NCBI GenBank assembly: GCA_902835305.1
Contig: CADFMD010000001.1
Span: 203,573-267,572 of the forward strand
Source: Coriobacteriaceae bacterium
GTDB taxonomy: Bacteria > Actinomycetota > Coriobacteriia > Coriobacteriales > Coriobacteriaceae
Direction: 5' to 3'
DNA: 64,000 bases
Part shown: positions 51,004 to 60,542 of the stretch, one piece after another
How positions within the stretch are numbered: position 1 is the first letter of the stretch
Layout of the letters: every line of letters starts with the position of its first letter
Program-made: the position numbers and the translations under genes
The notes under the pieces: generated by a model
What the model was told of the DNA's origin: nothing
Databases searched by the model: none
The model's input: only the letters and a program-made list of their open reading frames with translations

Positions 51004-51104
51004 CCCGACGCTTTGCTCGCTGCTGCGGACAGTCCTGCGCAAGACGGACAGCACATTAAGTGCTGTCCTTTGCGTGCGGAACTTGTATCGAGCAAAGCGT
51101 CGGG
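51004..51104. repeat. Nested palindrome, family E copy 2
   Basis: Outer arms CCCGACGCTTTGCTCG (51004-51019) and 51089-51104 are perfect complements. The inner 23-bp palindrome centres on AGCACATTAAGTGCT (51044-51066 region). In reverse complement it matches the element at 484-583 around the core, including CCGCACG and AGGAC flanks. Confidence 0.6.
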
Positions 51105-51210
51105 CCGCTCCTAGTGTGGTTACGTGGCTGTTTGCAACTGGTAGGTTGGGGCCACTTGGTTGTGGCCTTGATCTCGCTGCAAAGCGGTGTTTGGCTGATA
51201 TTTTGAATGG

Positions 51211-51243
51211 GAGGGGCTCGTTGTTTGTTACGGGCCTCTTTTT
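51211..51243 (+). terminator. Terminator-like hairpin before folC
   Basis: GAGGGGCTCG (51211-51220) pairs with CGGGCCTC (51231-51238) with a bulge, followed by TTTTT. It probably ends valS transcripts; a GGCCAC/GTGGCC hairpin lies upstream at about 51150. Confidence 0.55.
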
Positions 51244-51264
51244 ATGTTGAGGGGACTTTGGGTT

Positions 51265-52608
51265 ATGGCTAAGCGTTCTGGGTCGTATTCTGTGCCGTTC
51301 TCGTTTGAGTTGCTTTCGTTTGGTGAGGCTGTGGGGCTTGCTGCTGATACGGGGCGGATTTCTGGGGATGCTGGGCCTCTGCTTGAGACGGTTGTCGATA
51401 TGCTCGATGAGCTCGGGCGTCCGGATGAGTATTTTGATTGCATCCAGGTTGCCGGTACCAATGGTAAGACTTCGACTACGCGTTTTTCGGCTGCTATCCT
51501 TCGCGGCGAGGGGCTCAAGACCGCGCTGTATACGTCGCCGCAGCTGGTGCGCTATCCCGAGCGTATGGAGGTTGACGGGCGCGTCGTGAGCGATGAGGCG
51601 TTTGCCCGTGGTGTTTCTGCCGCCGTCGAGGCGGGTCATCGAGTGAATGCCCGTCGTGTGGCGGCGGGGGAGCGCGCCTATACCATCACGCCGTTTGACC
51701 TGCTGACGGCTGCCGCGCTTGTGGCGTTTGCCGAGGCTGCGGTGGATGTTGCCGTGCTCGAGGTCGGCATGGGCGGACGCTGGGATGCTACGAGCGCGAC
51801 CGATCCCGTCGCTGTTGCCATCACCGGCATCGGGCTCGACCACACACGAATTTTGGGCGATACGCTCGAGGCTATTGCGGGGGAGAAGGCTGCGGTTATT
51901 AAGCCTGGGCGCCTGGTTGTTTTGGGCGAGGGCACGCACGAGGCGAGCGTTCAGCGCGTGATGGATGCGCGTTGTTGCGAGTGCGGCATTGTGCCGCTGG
52001 TGGTGAACCATGCCACGACCAAGGTGCCGGCACACGTGGGCGACACGGTTGAGTTTAGCTGCACCACGCCGCGTGCGATTTATACGTCGAGCATGGTCAA
52101 GCCGGCCTATCAGCCGCAGAATGCCGCGTGCGCGATTATGCTTTGCGAGGGGTATCTGGGTCGCGAGCTCGATCATGACAAGCTCGATGCGTCGCTTATG
52201 GGCTGCCCCACGCCGGGCCGATTTGATGCGCTGGGGACCGATCCGCTCAAGCTGATCGACGCCTGCCATAACCCCCAGAGCTGCGAGAACTTTGTGAGCG
52301 CGCTGGACGAGATCGATCCGTGCGTGGAGAATCGCCCCACGCTGCTGTGTGCCGCGCTGGCCGATAAGGACGTGGCGGGCATCGTTGACGTTCTGGTTCC
52401 GGCGTTCCCCCGCGTGGTCGTGACGCAGACCGATTCCGATCGCGCCCTGCCAGCAGAGGAGCTTGCCGCACTTGTGGACGCCGATAAGCTCGCGGGCGTA
52501 TATCCGAGCGTGCCCGAGGCCCTCGCTGCCTTCGATGCCGCGGGCGAGTCCTTCGTAGCAGCCGGCACCATCACCCTGGCCGGCGAAGTAGCGGGCCTGC
52601 TCCGTTAA
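51265..52608 (+). CDS. folC: Folylpolyglutamate synthase / dihydrofolate synthase
   Basis: FolC adds glutamate to dihydropteroate and to folates. The 447-residue Mur-ligase-like protein has the ATP loop VAGTNGKTS (Gly64-Ser70), VAVLEVGMGGRWDATS and DHTRILGDTLEAIAGEKA, typical of the family. ATG 51265 lies 10 bases after GAGGGG. Whether it has both activities is not decidable here. Confidence 0.93.
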   Translation: MAKRSGSYSVPFSFELLSFGEAVGLAADTGRISGDAGPLLETVVDMLDELGRPDEYFDCIQVAGTNGKTSTTRFSAAILRGEGLKTALYTSPQLVRYPERMEVDGRVVSDEAFARGVSAAVEAGHRVNARRVAAGERAYTITPFDLLTAAALVAFAEAAVDVAVLEVGMGGRWDATSATDPVAVAITGIGLDHTRILGDTLEAIAGEKAAVIKPGRLVVLGEGTHEASVQRVMDARCCECGIVPLVVNHATTKVPAHVGDTVEFSCTTPRAIYTSSMVKPAYQPQNAACAIMLCEGYLGRELDHDKLDASLMGCPTPGRFDALGTDPLKLIDACHNPQSCENFVSALDEIDPCVENRPTLLCAALADKDVAGIVDVLVPAFPRVVVTQTDSDRALPAEELAALVDADKLAGVYPSVPEALAAFDAAGESFVAAGTITLAGEVAGLLR

Positions 52609-52622
52609 CCCATCCCCACATC

Positions 52623-52689
52623 AGTTGCGGTGAAATACGGACTGTTTTACAAGCAAGAAGCCTCAAACAGTCCGTATATCACCGCAACT
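52623..52689. repeat. Family B palindrome copy 2
   Basis: AGTTGCGGTGAAATACGG... (52623-52647) pairs with 52665-52689 with one mismatch around a 17-base loop. The arms match the copy at 16699-16767 at nearly all positions (G/C swap at one place on both arms, a compensatory change), while the loops differ. Confidence 0.75.
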
Positions 52690-52700
52690 CAAAAGCAGTC

Positions 52701-52726
52701 AATTTGGGACGGGGCTTTTTGGCTGC
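52701..52726 (+). repeat. GGGACGGGGCT element, one of an inverted pair around pepP
   Basis: AATTTGGGACGGGGCTTTTT (52701-52720) and the reverse complement of about 54143-54169 share AATT-GGGACGGGGCT-TTT-GCTGC. The pair lies in inverted orientation on either side of the peptidase gene. Confidence 0.45.
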
Positions 52727-52749
52727 CCTGTGCCCCGAGTTGACTCGCT

Positions 52750-52911
52750 TGCCACGAAATATGCCTATCTACTACGTTTTACCGACTACCCCCGACCACA
52801 CCGAGAATTGCGAAATGAAAACCGCAGGTAGATGGCTTACCAGTTTTGCGAAAACACGGGTATGGTCGACCCATGCCGGCTAAACGTGGTAGATAGGCCG
52901 TTTTTGTGGCG
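52750..52911. repeat. 162-bp MITE-like element, family C copy 2
   Basis: It has the same length and order as 38494-38655: TGCCACGAAAT, CTATCTACTACGTTTT, GACTACCC, CCGCAGGTAGATGGCTT, GGGTATGG, TAAACGTGGTAGATAGGCC and a GTGGCG end. The terminal inverted repeats pair over about 32 bp. No coding capacity is seen. Confidence 0.8.
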
Positions 52912-52922
52912 GCATTCATGTG

Positions 52923-52953
52923 ATGCGGCAAAGGGACAGCCCCTTTGCCGCAT
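52923..52953. repeat. Palindrome at the 3' end of pepP
   Basis: ATGCGGCAAAGGG (52923-52935) pairs perfectly with CCCTTTGCCGCAT (52941-52953). It lies 4 bp past the peptidase stop and has no U-run; it resembles the palindrome at 16253 in the CAAAGGGAC core. Confidence 0.55.
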
Positions 52954-52956
52954 TGC

Positions 52957-54045
52957 CTAGTCTAGGCGGACCGGATCGTGGGGGTAGGCGTTGAGGATCT
53001 CGACGCCGGACTCGGTGACTAGAGCGAGGTCCTCGATGCGGACGCCGGTGCTGCCGGGGAGGTAGATGCCCGGTTCAATGGAGAACGTCATGCCTGGTTC
53101 TACGACCTGCTCGTTGACCAGCGAGACGTCGCCCGGCTCGTGGTCCTGCAGGCCGATCGAGTGTCCCAAGCGGTGTGTAAAGTACTGCCCATAGCCTGCA
53201 TCCTCAATCACGTCGCGCGCGGCATGGTCCAGGTCGCACATGCGCACGCCCGGTGCGATGAGCGCTTCGGCGGCCTCGTTGGCGCGGCGCACGATGTCGT
53301 AGATGCGTGCCGTCTCCTCGTCCGGCTCGCCCCAAAAGAACGTGCGCGTCATGTCCGAGCAGTAGTTGCGATGGCGACCGCCAATGTCGAACAGCACCAC
53401 GTCGCCACGCTTGAGTACGGTATCGTCGGGCTCGTGATGCGGGTCGCCGGCGTTGGCGCCAAAGCTCACGATGGGCGGAAAGCTAAAGCCCTCGCAGCCG
53501 TGCTTGCGATACAGGCCGAGCATCTGGTCAGCAATTTCGCGCTCCGTCACACCTTCGTGGACGAGTTTGATGGCATCAGCCATCACGGCGTCGTTGGCGG
53601 CGGAGGACACGCGCATGAGCTCCTGCTCGGTGGCATCCTTGTGGGTGCGCGCGGCGGTGACGGCAAATTCACCCAGGAAAAACTCGCTGGCGGCGTGGCG
53701 CTCCATGAGCGGCATCAAAAAGCCGGAGCGCATGACGGTGTCGATGCCGAGCGGTTTGGCTGGGTCGATCTCACTCGCGATGGCGTCGGTCACGACATCG
53801 GTATCGGTGTGGTAGGCGACGCGGGCATTGTCGTACTCGGGCAGCTGATGCAGGGCATTGACCAAGATCACGGGCTCGTCATCGCGCGCGAGCAGCACGC
53901 CGCAAAAACGCTCGAACATATCGGCATAAAAGCCGGTCAGGTAATAAATCGACCACGGGTCGTTTACGAGCAGCTGCGCGCCGGGGTGCTGAGCCTCGAG
54001 CGCATCGAGCACGCGCACCACACGCTGGTCATCGATATGTGCCAT
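52957..54045 (-). CDS. Xaa-Pro peptidase family (M24B) aminopeptidase
   Basis: This 362-residue cytosolic metallopeptidase removes N-terminal residues before proline. The creatinase N-terminal domain is followed by the pita-bread domain with metal ligands in LFDIGG, YCSDMTR, GHSIGLQDHEPG, SIEPGIYLPG and RIEDLAL, the complete D-D-H-E-E set. GAAAGGA precedes the ATG at 54045 on the minus strand. Confidence 0.92.
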   Translation of the reverse strand: MAHIDDQRVVRVLDALEAQHPGAQLLVNDPWSIYYLTGFYADMFERFCGVLLARDDEPVILVNALHQLPEYDNARVAYHTDTDVVTDAIASEIDPAKPLGIDTVMRSGFLMPLMERHAASEFFLGEFAVTAARTHKDATEQELMRVSSAANDAVMADAIKLVHEGVTEREIADQMLGLYRKHGCEGFSFPPIVSFGANAGDPHHEPDDTVLKRGDVVLFDIGGRHRNYCSDMTRTFFWGEPDEETARIYDIVRRANEAAEALIAPGVRMCDLDHAARDVIEDAGYGQYFTHRLGHSIGLQDHEPGDVSLVNEQVVEPGMTFSIEPGIYLPGSTGVRIEDLALVTESGVEILNAYPHDPVRLD

Positions 54046-54171
54046 ACATCGTCCTTTCGCTAGGCTGCCACCATGGTATCCCAAGCCCGGCACATAGGGA
54101 CGTTCCTTTTATGACGGCACCGGGGGGACACTCCTTGCAAAAGCAGCTAAAAGAGCCCCGTCCCAATTTAG

Positions 54172-54564
54172 CTACTCGATGTCCATGCTGGCGATTAGGT
54201 TGATATTGGTGTTGAGGAGGTCCTTCAGCACGACGTCGCCCATGCGGATGGGGGCGTTGACGACTAGGCCTCGGATGAGGGCCATGGCTTGGGCGTGGAG
54301 TTCTAGCGGGATGGCTTCGGCCGTGCGCACGGGGAGCAGGGCTTCGTCGCCGCCGGAGACGGCCACGGTCGTCGTGAGCACGCGCATGGGGCAGGTGAGC
54401 TCCTGATGTGCGAACTTATCGCCGCGCGGGCAGTTGTTACCGGTTACGGAGCGCACTTCCACCACGGCGCCATTGGCGTCGCGCTCCACCTCTACGGTCA
54501 GAAGGCATTCGGATGGGCAGGTCGTACAGTTGAACTGCAACGTTTCGGTCGCATTCGTGCTCAT
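54172..54564 (-). CDS. DUF1667 protein
   Basis: This 130-residue protein has Cys13, Cys16, Cys20, Cys45 and Cys58 (FNCTTCPSEC, NNCPRG, ELTCPMR), the pattern of DUF1667, small proteins that likely hold an iron-sulfur cluster or zinc and are almost always encoded with the two FAD enzymes upstream. It is last in the three-gene unit, 3 bp after the oxidoreductase. Confidence 0.82.
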   Translation of the reverse strand: MSTNATETLQFNCTTCPSECLLTVEVERDANGAVVEVRSVTGNNCPRGDKFAHQELTCPMRVLTTTVAVSGGDEALLPVRTAEAIPLELHAQAMALIRGLVVNAPIRMGDVVLKDLLNTNINLIASMDIE

Positions 54565-54567
54565 GAG

Positions 54568-55935
54568 CTATGCCTCCTCAATGGGATCGACGGACAAGAC
54601 AATCTTGCTGGCACCCAGGTCGAGCGCCTGCTTGATGACCTTTGCCGGCAGTGGGAAGCTTTCCATTACACTCGGTTTAAACGGGCGGACCTTGCCTGCA
54701 AACAGCTCCACGCCGCCAGCAAGAATGCGCACGCGGGCGGCATCGACTGGTCGGCGCACACGGAAGTTGAGTTTGGTGAGCGCCACAGCCGTAATGCGTC
54801 CCGGCAGTGCGTATCCCGCAATGCCGGCAGGGGATACGGTGAGCTCGCAGTCCGGAACGGCGCCCGCGCCGGTTCCCAGCGCGTACGCCGCCGCAGCTGC
54901 GCCAGCTCTCTCGGACTCGGTCGTTACGTTGTCGGCCAGGTCGTGCACGTGCAGCACGTTGCCGCAGGCAAAGATGCCTGGTACGCCCGTCAGCAGACTC
55001 TGGTCCACCACGGCGCCGCGCGTGCGCGGGTCAAGATCTACGCCCGCGGCAACCGAAAGCTCGTTCTCGGGAATCAAGCCCACCGAAAGCAGCAGCGTGT
55101 CGCACGGAATAATGCGCTCGGTCCCCGGAATGGGCGCTAGGCGTTCGTCGACTTGGCTCACCTCCACGGCTTCCAGGCGGTCATGCCCGATCACGCGCGT
55201 TACCGTGGTGGACAGATGTAGCGGAATGCCAAAGTCGTCCAGGCAGTTCTTGACGTTGCGGCGCAGACCGTTGGCGTACGGCATGAGCTCGTACACGCCC
55301 TCGACCGAAATCCCCTCGAGCGTGCAGCGGCGTGCCATGATCAGCCCGATATCGCCCGAACCCAAAATGACGGCGCGCGAGCCGGGTTTGAGATTTTCGA
55401 TATTGATGTATCGCTGCGCCAGGCCCGCCGTAAACACGCCGGCGGGACGGCTACCGGGGATCTTGATCTCGCTGCGGGTGCGCTCGCGGCAACCCATGGC
55501 AAGGACGACCGCGCGCCCGGTGAGCTGCAACATGCCGGCAGGGCTCATGAGCGTGACGGTATGGACCGCGGTGTCTTCCGCAGCCTCGCCTGAATCAATC
55601 CCAAGCACCATGCTGTTTAGGAACAGCACGGTGCCGGTTGCGTGCATCTGGTCGATAAAGCGCTGCGCGTACTCGGGACCGGTAAGTTCCTGCTTAAAGT
55701 GCGAAAGGCCAAATCCGGGATGGATGCACTGGCGGAGGATGCCGCCCAGATGCTGCTCGCGCTCCACGATGGCCACGTGCGCGCCGGCCTTTTGCGCGGC
55801 AAGTGCGGCCGCCATGCCGGCGGGGCCTCCTCCGATGACGACCACGTCGAAGGCCTGCGTTTGCACGGGCGCTGCAGCTCCGACCTCTGCGGTTCCGGCC
55901 TCCGCGCGTCCGTCGCGCACATCGATCGTCGCCAT
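54568..55935 (-). CDS. FAD/NAD(P)-dependent oxidoreductase
   Basis: This 455-residue flavoprotein has the FAD Rossmann motif VVVIGGGPAGMAAALAA (about residue 30) and a second dinucleotide fold AVILGSGDIGLIMARR. Such proteins pair with GlpA-like dehydrogenases and DUF1667 proteins and probably accept their electrons for transfer to NAD or the membrane. It begins 1 bp after the GlpA-like stop. The substrate is not revealed. Confidence 0.85.
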   Translation of the reverse strand: MATIDVRDGRAEAGTAEVGAAAPVQTQAFDVVVIGGGPAGMAAALAAQKAGAHVAIVEREQHLGGILRQCIHPGFGLSHFKQELTGPEYAQRFIDQMHATGTVLFLNSMVLGIDSGEAAEDTAVHTVTLMSPAGMLQLTGRAVVLAMGCRERTRSEIKIPGSRPAGVFTAGLAQRYINIENLKPGSRAVILGSGDIGLIMARRCTLEGISVEGVYELMPYANGLRRNVKNCLDDFGIPLHLSTTVTRVIGHDRLEAVEVSQVDERLAPIPGTERIIPCDTLLLSVGLIPENELSVAAGVDLDPRTRGAVVDQSLLTGVPGIFACGNVLHVHDLADNVTTESERAGAAAAAYALGTGAGAVPDCELTVSPAGIAGYALPGRITAVALTKLNFRVRRPVDAARVRILAGGVELFAGKVRPFKPSVMESFPLPAKVIKQALDLGASKIVLSVDPIEEA

Positions 55936-55936
55936 C

Positions 55937-57391
55937 CTAGCGCACCCCCTTTAAAGGTCCCTCGACCAGCCAAGATCCGGCATCCTCCAACAGCACTTCG
56001 CTGGGGTCGCAGCCCAGCTCGCGCGCCAGGATCGCCACCACGCGGCTCTGGCAAAAACCGCTTTGGCACCGACCCATGCCGGCACGACAGCGGCGCTTGA
56101 CACCTTCGACCGAAATTGCACCCGGGCGGCGCCGAATCGCGGCCACAATCTCGGCCTCGGGCACCGTCTCGCAGCGGCAGACAATCTGCCCCCACGCGGG
56201 ATCGGACTCAATGAGCTCTTCCCTGCGCGCCAGCGGTGCGCGGTCAAAGTCGTCCGGCTCGCGGCGAATTGGGTTCCAGTCCGCCCGCTCGTGCAGGTCC
56301 ACGCCGGCATCGCGCAGGACTTGTTCCATGCGCTCGGCAATGGCCGGCGCGCTCGCCACGCCCGGCGACTGAATGCCTGCCGCCTGGAATAGCCCCGGCA
56401 CCACGGCTGACTGCCCAATAAAGAAGTCGTTCGTACCCTGAATGACCGGACGCCCGCCGGCAAATGCGCGCACCACGCGGCGCGTATCCAGATCGGGCAC
56501 CAGCTTGCGCGCGCCGGTCAGCAGCGTGTTCACATCGCTCGCATAGGTCTGCGTGTCGCCTGGCTCGCGCACGGCAGCCGTCGCGGTAATCACGGTGTTG
56601 CCATGTACGGTACCCGTGACGATAACGCCCTTGGACATTGGCGTGGGAACAGGGTAGAGCGGCATGAGCGTGCGCGGTTCCTTATCCAGCACCACGATGT
56701 TGCCCTGACGCCAGACCATCTGGAACTCCTCGGCGCCCACCATATGCGAGATGTCGGCGGCGCCGTTGCCCGCGGCGTTGATCAGGTAGCGGCAGCGCAC
56801 GTCTCCGGCGGGCGTCGCCAACGTAAAGCGCGCGTCGTCGCCCGAGCCCGCGACTTCAATCGCCTCCACGGGTGCGGAGCGCATAAACGTCACCCCGTTG
56901 GCCACGGCGTTCTCCAGCGCGGCGATGGCAACCTCAAACGGATCGACAAAACCGGTCGAAGGGCACCACAACGCGCACGCTGCATCGGCACTGGCGCGCG
57001 GCTCTAATTCGTGGATGCGGTCGGGTCCGACGATTGACAGCTCGGGCACCCCGTTGGCCAGGCCATTCTGGCGCAGCTTTTCCAGATGCGCGCGGTCCTC
57101 GTCGTTAAAGCCCAACACCATCGACCCGGTGCGGCAGAACAGAAATCCCAGCTCCCGGGACCAGGTGCCATACAGCTCGCAGCCGCGGGCGTTGACCTGT
57201 GCCTTTACGGTGCCCGGTGCCGGATCGTAGCCGGCGTGCACCAGGCCGCCGTTGGCCTTCGAGGCGCCCAGTGCAATGTCGTTGGCCGCCTCGACCACAC
57301 AAATGGATAGGTCATAGCGCGCGAGCTGCCGCGCGATGGCGCACCCGGTGATGCCCGCGCCCACAATTGCGATATCAAACGTTTCCGTCAC
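55937..57391 (-). CDS. GlpA-like FAD-dependent dehydrogenase with BFD-type [2Fe-2S] domain
   Basis: This 484-residue protein has an N-terminal FAD site DIAIVGAGITGCAIARQLARY, a DAO-type substrate domain, and a C-terminal BFD-like [2Fe-2S] domain with VCRCETV and CRAGMGRCQSGFC. This resembles anaerobic glycerol-3-phosphate dehydrogenase GlpA, and related 2-hydroxyacid oxidases. With the next two genes it may form a membrane-linked or NAD-linked complex. The start is GTG 57391, with GGAGG four bases upstream. No glpK or glpF is near, so the substrate is open. Confidence 0.82.
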   Translation of the reverse strand: MTETFDIAIVGAGITGCAIARQLARYDLSICVVEAANDIALGASKANGGLVHAGYDPAPGTVKAQVNARGCELYGTWSRELGFLFCRTGSMVLGFNDEDRAHLEKLRQNGLANGVPELSIVGPDRIHELEPRASADAACALWCPSTGFVDPFEVAIAALENAVANGVTFMRSAPVEAIEVAGSGDDARFTLATPAGDVRCRYLINAAGNGAADISHMVGAEEFQMVWRQGNIVVLDKEPRTLMPLYPVPTPMSKGVIVTGTVHGNTVITATAAVREPGDTQTYASDVNTLLTGARKLVPDLDTRRVVRAFAGGRPVIQGTNDFFIGQSAVVPGLFQAAGIQSPGVASAPAIAERMEQVLRDAGVDLHERADWNPIRREPDDFDRAPLARREELIESDPAWGQIVCRCETVPEAEIVAAIRRRPGAISVEGVKRRCRAGMGRCQSGFCQSRVVAILARELGCDPSEVLLEDAGSWLVEGPLKGVR

Positions 57392-57568
57392 AGTGCCTCC
57401 CAGACGGGTTGACAGGCTGTCAATAAGACTATCCTACGGTCTGCACACCCCCAATGCGGCGGCAATGCGGCGAACAGCCCCGCAACACCCGCCAACGGCA
57501 GGAGAGGGGAGACTCAGTAACGTCGACAACCTCGTCTGTCGACAACTAAGGCAACCGTTCGTCTCCAT

Positions 57569-57689
57569 CTGTAACAGTTAGACGAGGATTTGGGTTCTAG
57601 ATGTTACAGGTCAAGACAAACCTTCCGGCGGATTTTGAATGTCTCGATCTGTAACATCTAGACCCGGATTCCGCCTCCACCTGTTACAG
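57569..57689. repeat. Four alternating CTGTAACA units
   Basis: CTGTAACA occurs at 57569 and 57649 on the plus strand, and its complement TGTTACAG at 57602 and 57682, giving order + - + -. Each is embedded in a similar unit of about 24 bp (ATCTGTAACATCTAGACCCGG-like). They form two hairpins, 57569-57609 and 57649-57689. The rest of 57392-57796 shows no gene. Confidence 0.65.
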
Positions 57690-57796
57690 ATTGAGATGTT
57701 TGTGTCCGCACCAGCCCCGCCCCTAGCCGTGGTCCCATATAAACAAACCCCGTGGTAAACTTGACCGGACTGTTAATATCCCGAAAGGTACCCGTA

Positions 57797-58228
57797 ATGT
57801 CCAAGTACATCTCTGAGCTCATGTCGCCGCAGCTTATGGGCGTCGTCTATGCCTTCGTTGGCTTTATCATCGCCCTGTATGTGCTGTCGGTCGTCTATGT
57901 GTTCATCGACGCTCGCCGCCGCGGCGCCAGCGCCTACGTGGCATGGGGCATCATCGCCCTCATCCCGTTTGTAGGCCTCATTGCCTACCTGGTCCTGCGC
58001 CCGCACTCCTATGCGTCCGACCGCGAGGAGCAGGAGCTGGACATGGCTCTGCGCGAGCGCCAGCTTGCCCAGTACGGCACCTGCCCGCAGTGCGGCGCGC
58101 CCATCGAGAAGGACTTCGTCGTCTGCCCGGTGTGCGATACCCAGGTTCGTAACGTATGTCCCAGCTGCCATCGCCCGCTCGATGCGCACTGGAAGGTCTG
58201 CCCCTACTGCCGAACTCGCATCCAGTAA
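57797..58228 (+). CDS. Membrane protein with double zinc ribbon
   Basis: This 143-residue protein has two N-terminal membrane helices (about residues 12-34 and 45-67, like the PLDc_N domain) and a cytoplasmic tail with two zinc ribbons: CPQCGAPIEKDFVVCPVC and CPSCHRPLDAHWKVCPYC. The double ribbon often mediates protein or nucleic-acid contacts. GAAAGG precedes ATG 57797. Function unknown. Confidence 0.75.
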   Translation: MSKYISELMSPQLMGVVYAFVGFIIALYVLSVVYVFIDARRRGASAYVAWGIIALIPFVGLIAYLVLRPHSYASDREEQELDMALRERQLAQYGTCPQCGAPIEKDFVVCPVCDTQVRNVCPSCHRPLDAHWKVCPYCRTRIQ

Positions 58229-58323
58229 CGCATCCATCGCCTGGCGGGCCGCAAGCCACGGGCACGCCGCAAGCCATGCGCGCCCCGCAACCCGCCCCCC
58301 ACGATGAAGCATGCGTAGAAAAT

Positions 58324-58354
58324 CGCCCGCCGTGCCATTAAGGTGCGGCGGGCG
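58324..58354 (+). terminator. Hairpin before the thrS promoter
   Basis: CGCCCGCCG (58324-58332) pairs with CGGCGGGCG (58346-58354), with an inner CC/GG pair; the U-tract is weak. Confidence 0.6.
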
Positions 58355-58355
58355 C

Positions 58356-58427
58356 TTGTATACCAAGGCAACCTGCCTATAATGATGCAAGTCAAAAACG
58401 CCGAGCGCATCGCACGCACTTGCATCA
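58356..58427 (+). promoter_or_regulatory. thrS promoter and leader hairpin
   Basis: TTGTAT (58356-58361) and TATAAT (58378-58383) are 16 bp apart. The predicted transcript opens with an inverted repeat, TGATGCAAGT (58383-58392) with ACTTGCATCA (58418-58427), which could form a hairpin just upstream of AGAGGAG (58436-58442). A translational operator is possible. Confidence 0.55.
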
Positions 58428-58453
58428 GGCATCCGAGAGGAGAAAACATACCC

Positions 58454-60217
<1,764 letters not shown>

Positions 60218-60240
60218 GGCAAACTTCACAACAATTAACA

Positions 60241-60317
60241 AAGGCGACCGTCCACAGAGGGCGGTCGCCTTTTTCATGCCGAAATAAGAAAAGCCGCTGG
60301 TTGAGCGGCTTTTTTTG
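60241..60317 (+). terminator. Two tandem terminators of thrS
   Basis: AAGGCGACCG/CGGTCGCCTT (60241-60271) then TTTT, and AAAGCCGCT/AGCGGCTTT (60290-60312) then TTTTT. They isolate thrS from the polysaccharide locus. Confidence 0.9.
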
Positions 60318-60323
60318 TTGCAC

Positions 60324-60455
60324 AAAAAGGTACAGGTTTTTGTAGAGGGCTATGGAGATGTATCTACCGACAGGACATTTTGCGTAATCTGGGCAATCGT
60401 TGATTAATTGCTCGTATAATTGCCTATGTCGAAAGATACAAAAACCTGTACTTTT
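60324..60455. promoter_or_regulatory. Promoter between inverted repeats, possibly invertible
   Basis: GTACAGGTTTTTGTA (60330-60344) and its exact complement TACAAAAACCTGTAC (60437-60451) flank 92 bp; both are extended by A/T runs. Between them TATAAT at 60415-60420 points toward the antiterminator gene, with a poor -35. The arrangement resembles phase-variable promoters before NusG-like genes in capsule loci of Bacteroides. Inversion is inferred; a fixed operator pair is the alternative. Confidence 0.5.
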
Positions 60456-60542
60456 GCGACTGCGCCTAGCTGCGAGCGAGAAGCCTGTTCTAAACGCCCC
60501 TGCATTTGCGTGCATCGCAAAGCAAGAGAAGGGGGCGAGAAC

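Noticed and set aside
57569..57689. CRISPR array from the repeated CTGTAACA units
   Set aside because: Units alternate in orientation, are only about 24 bp with imperfect identity, and no cas gene is near.
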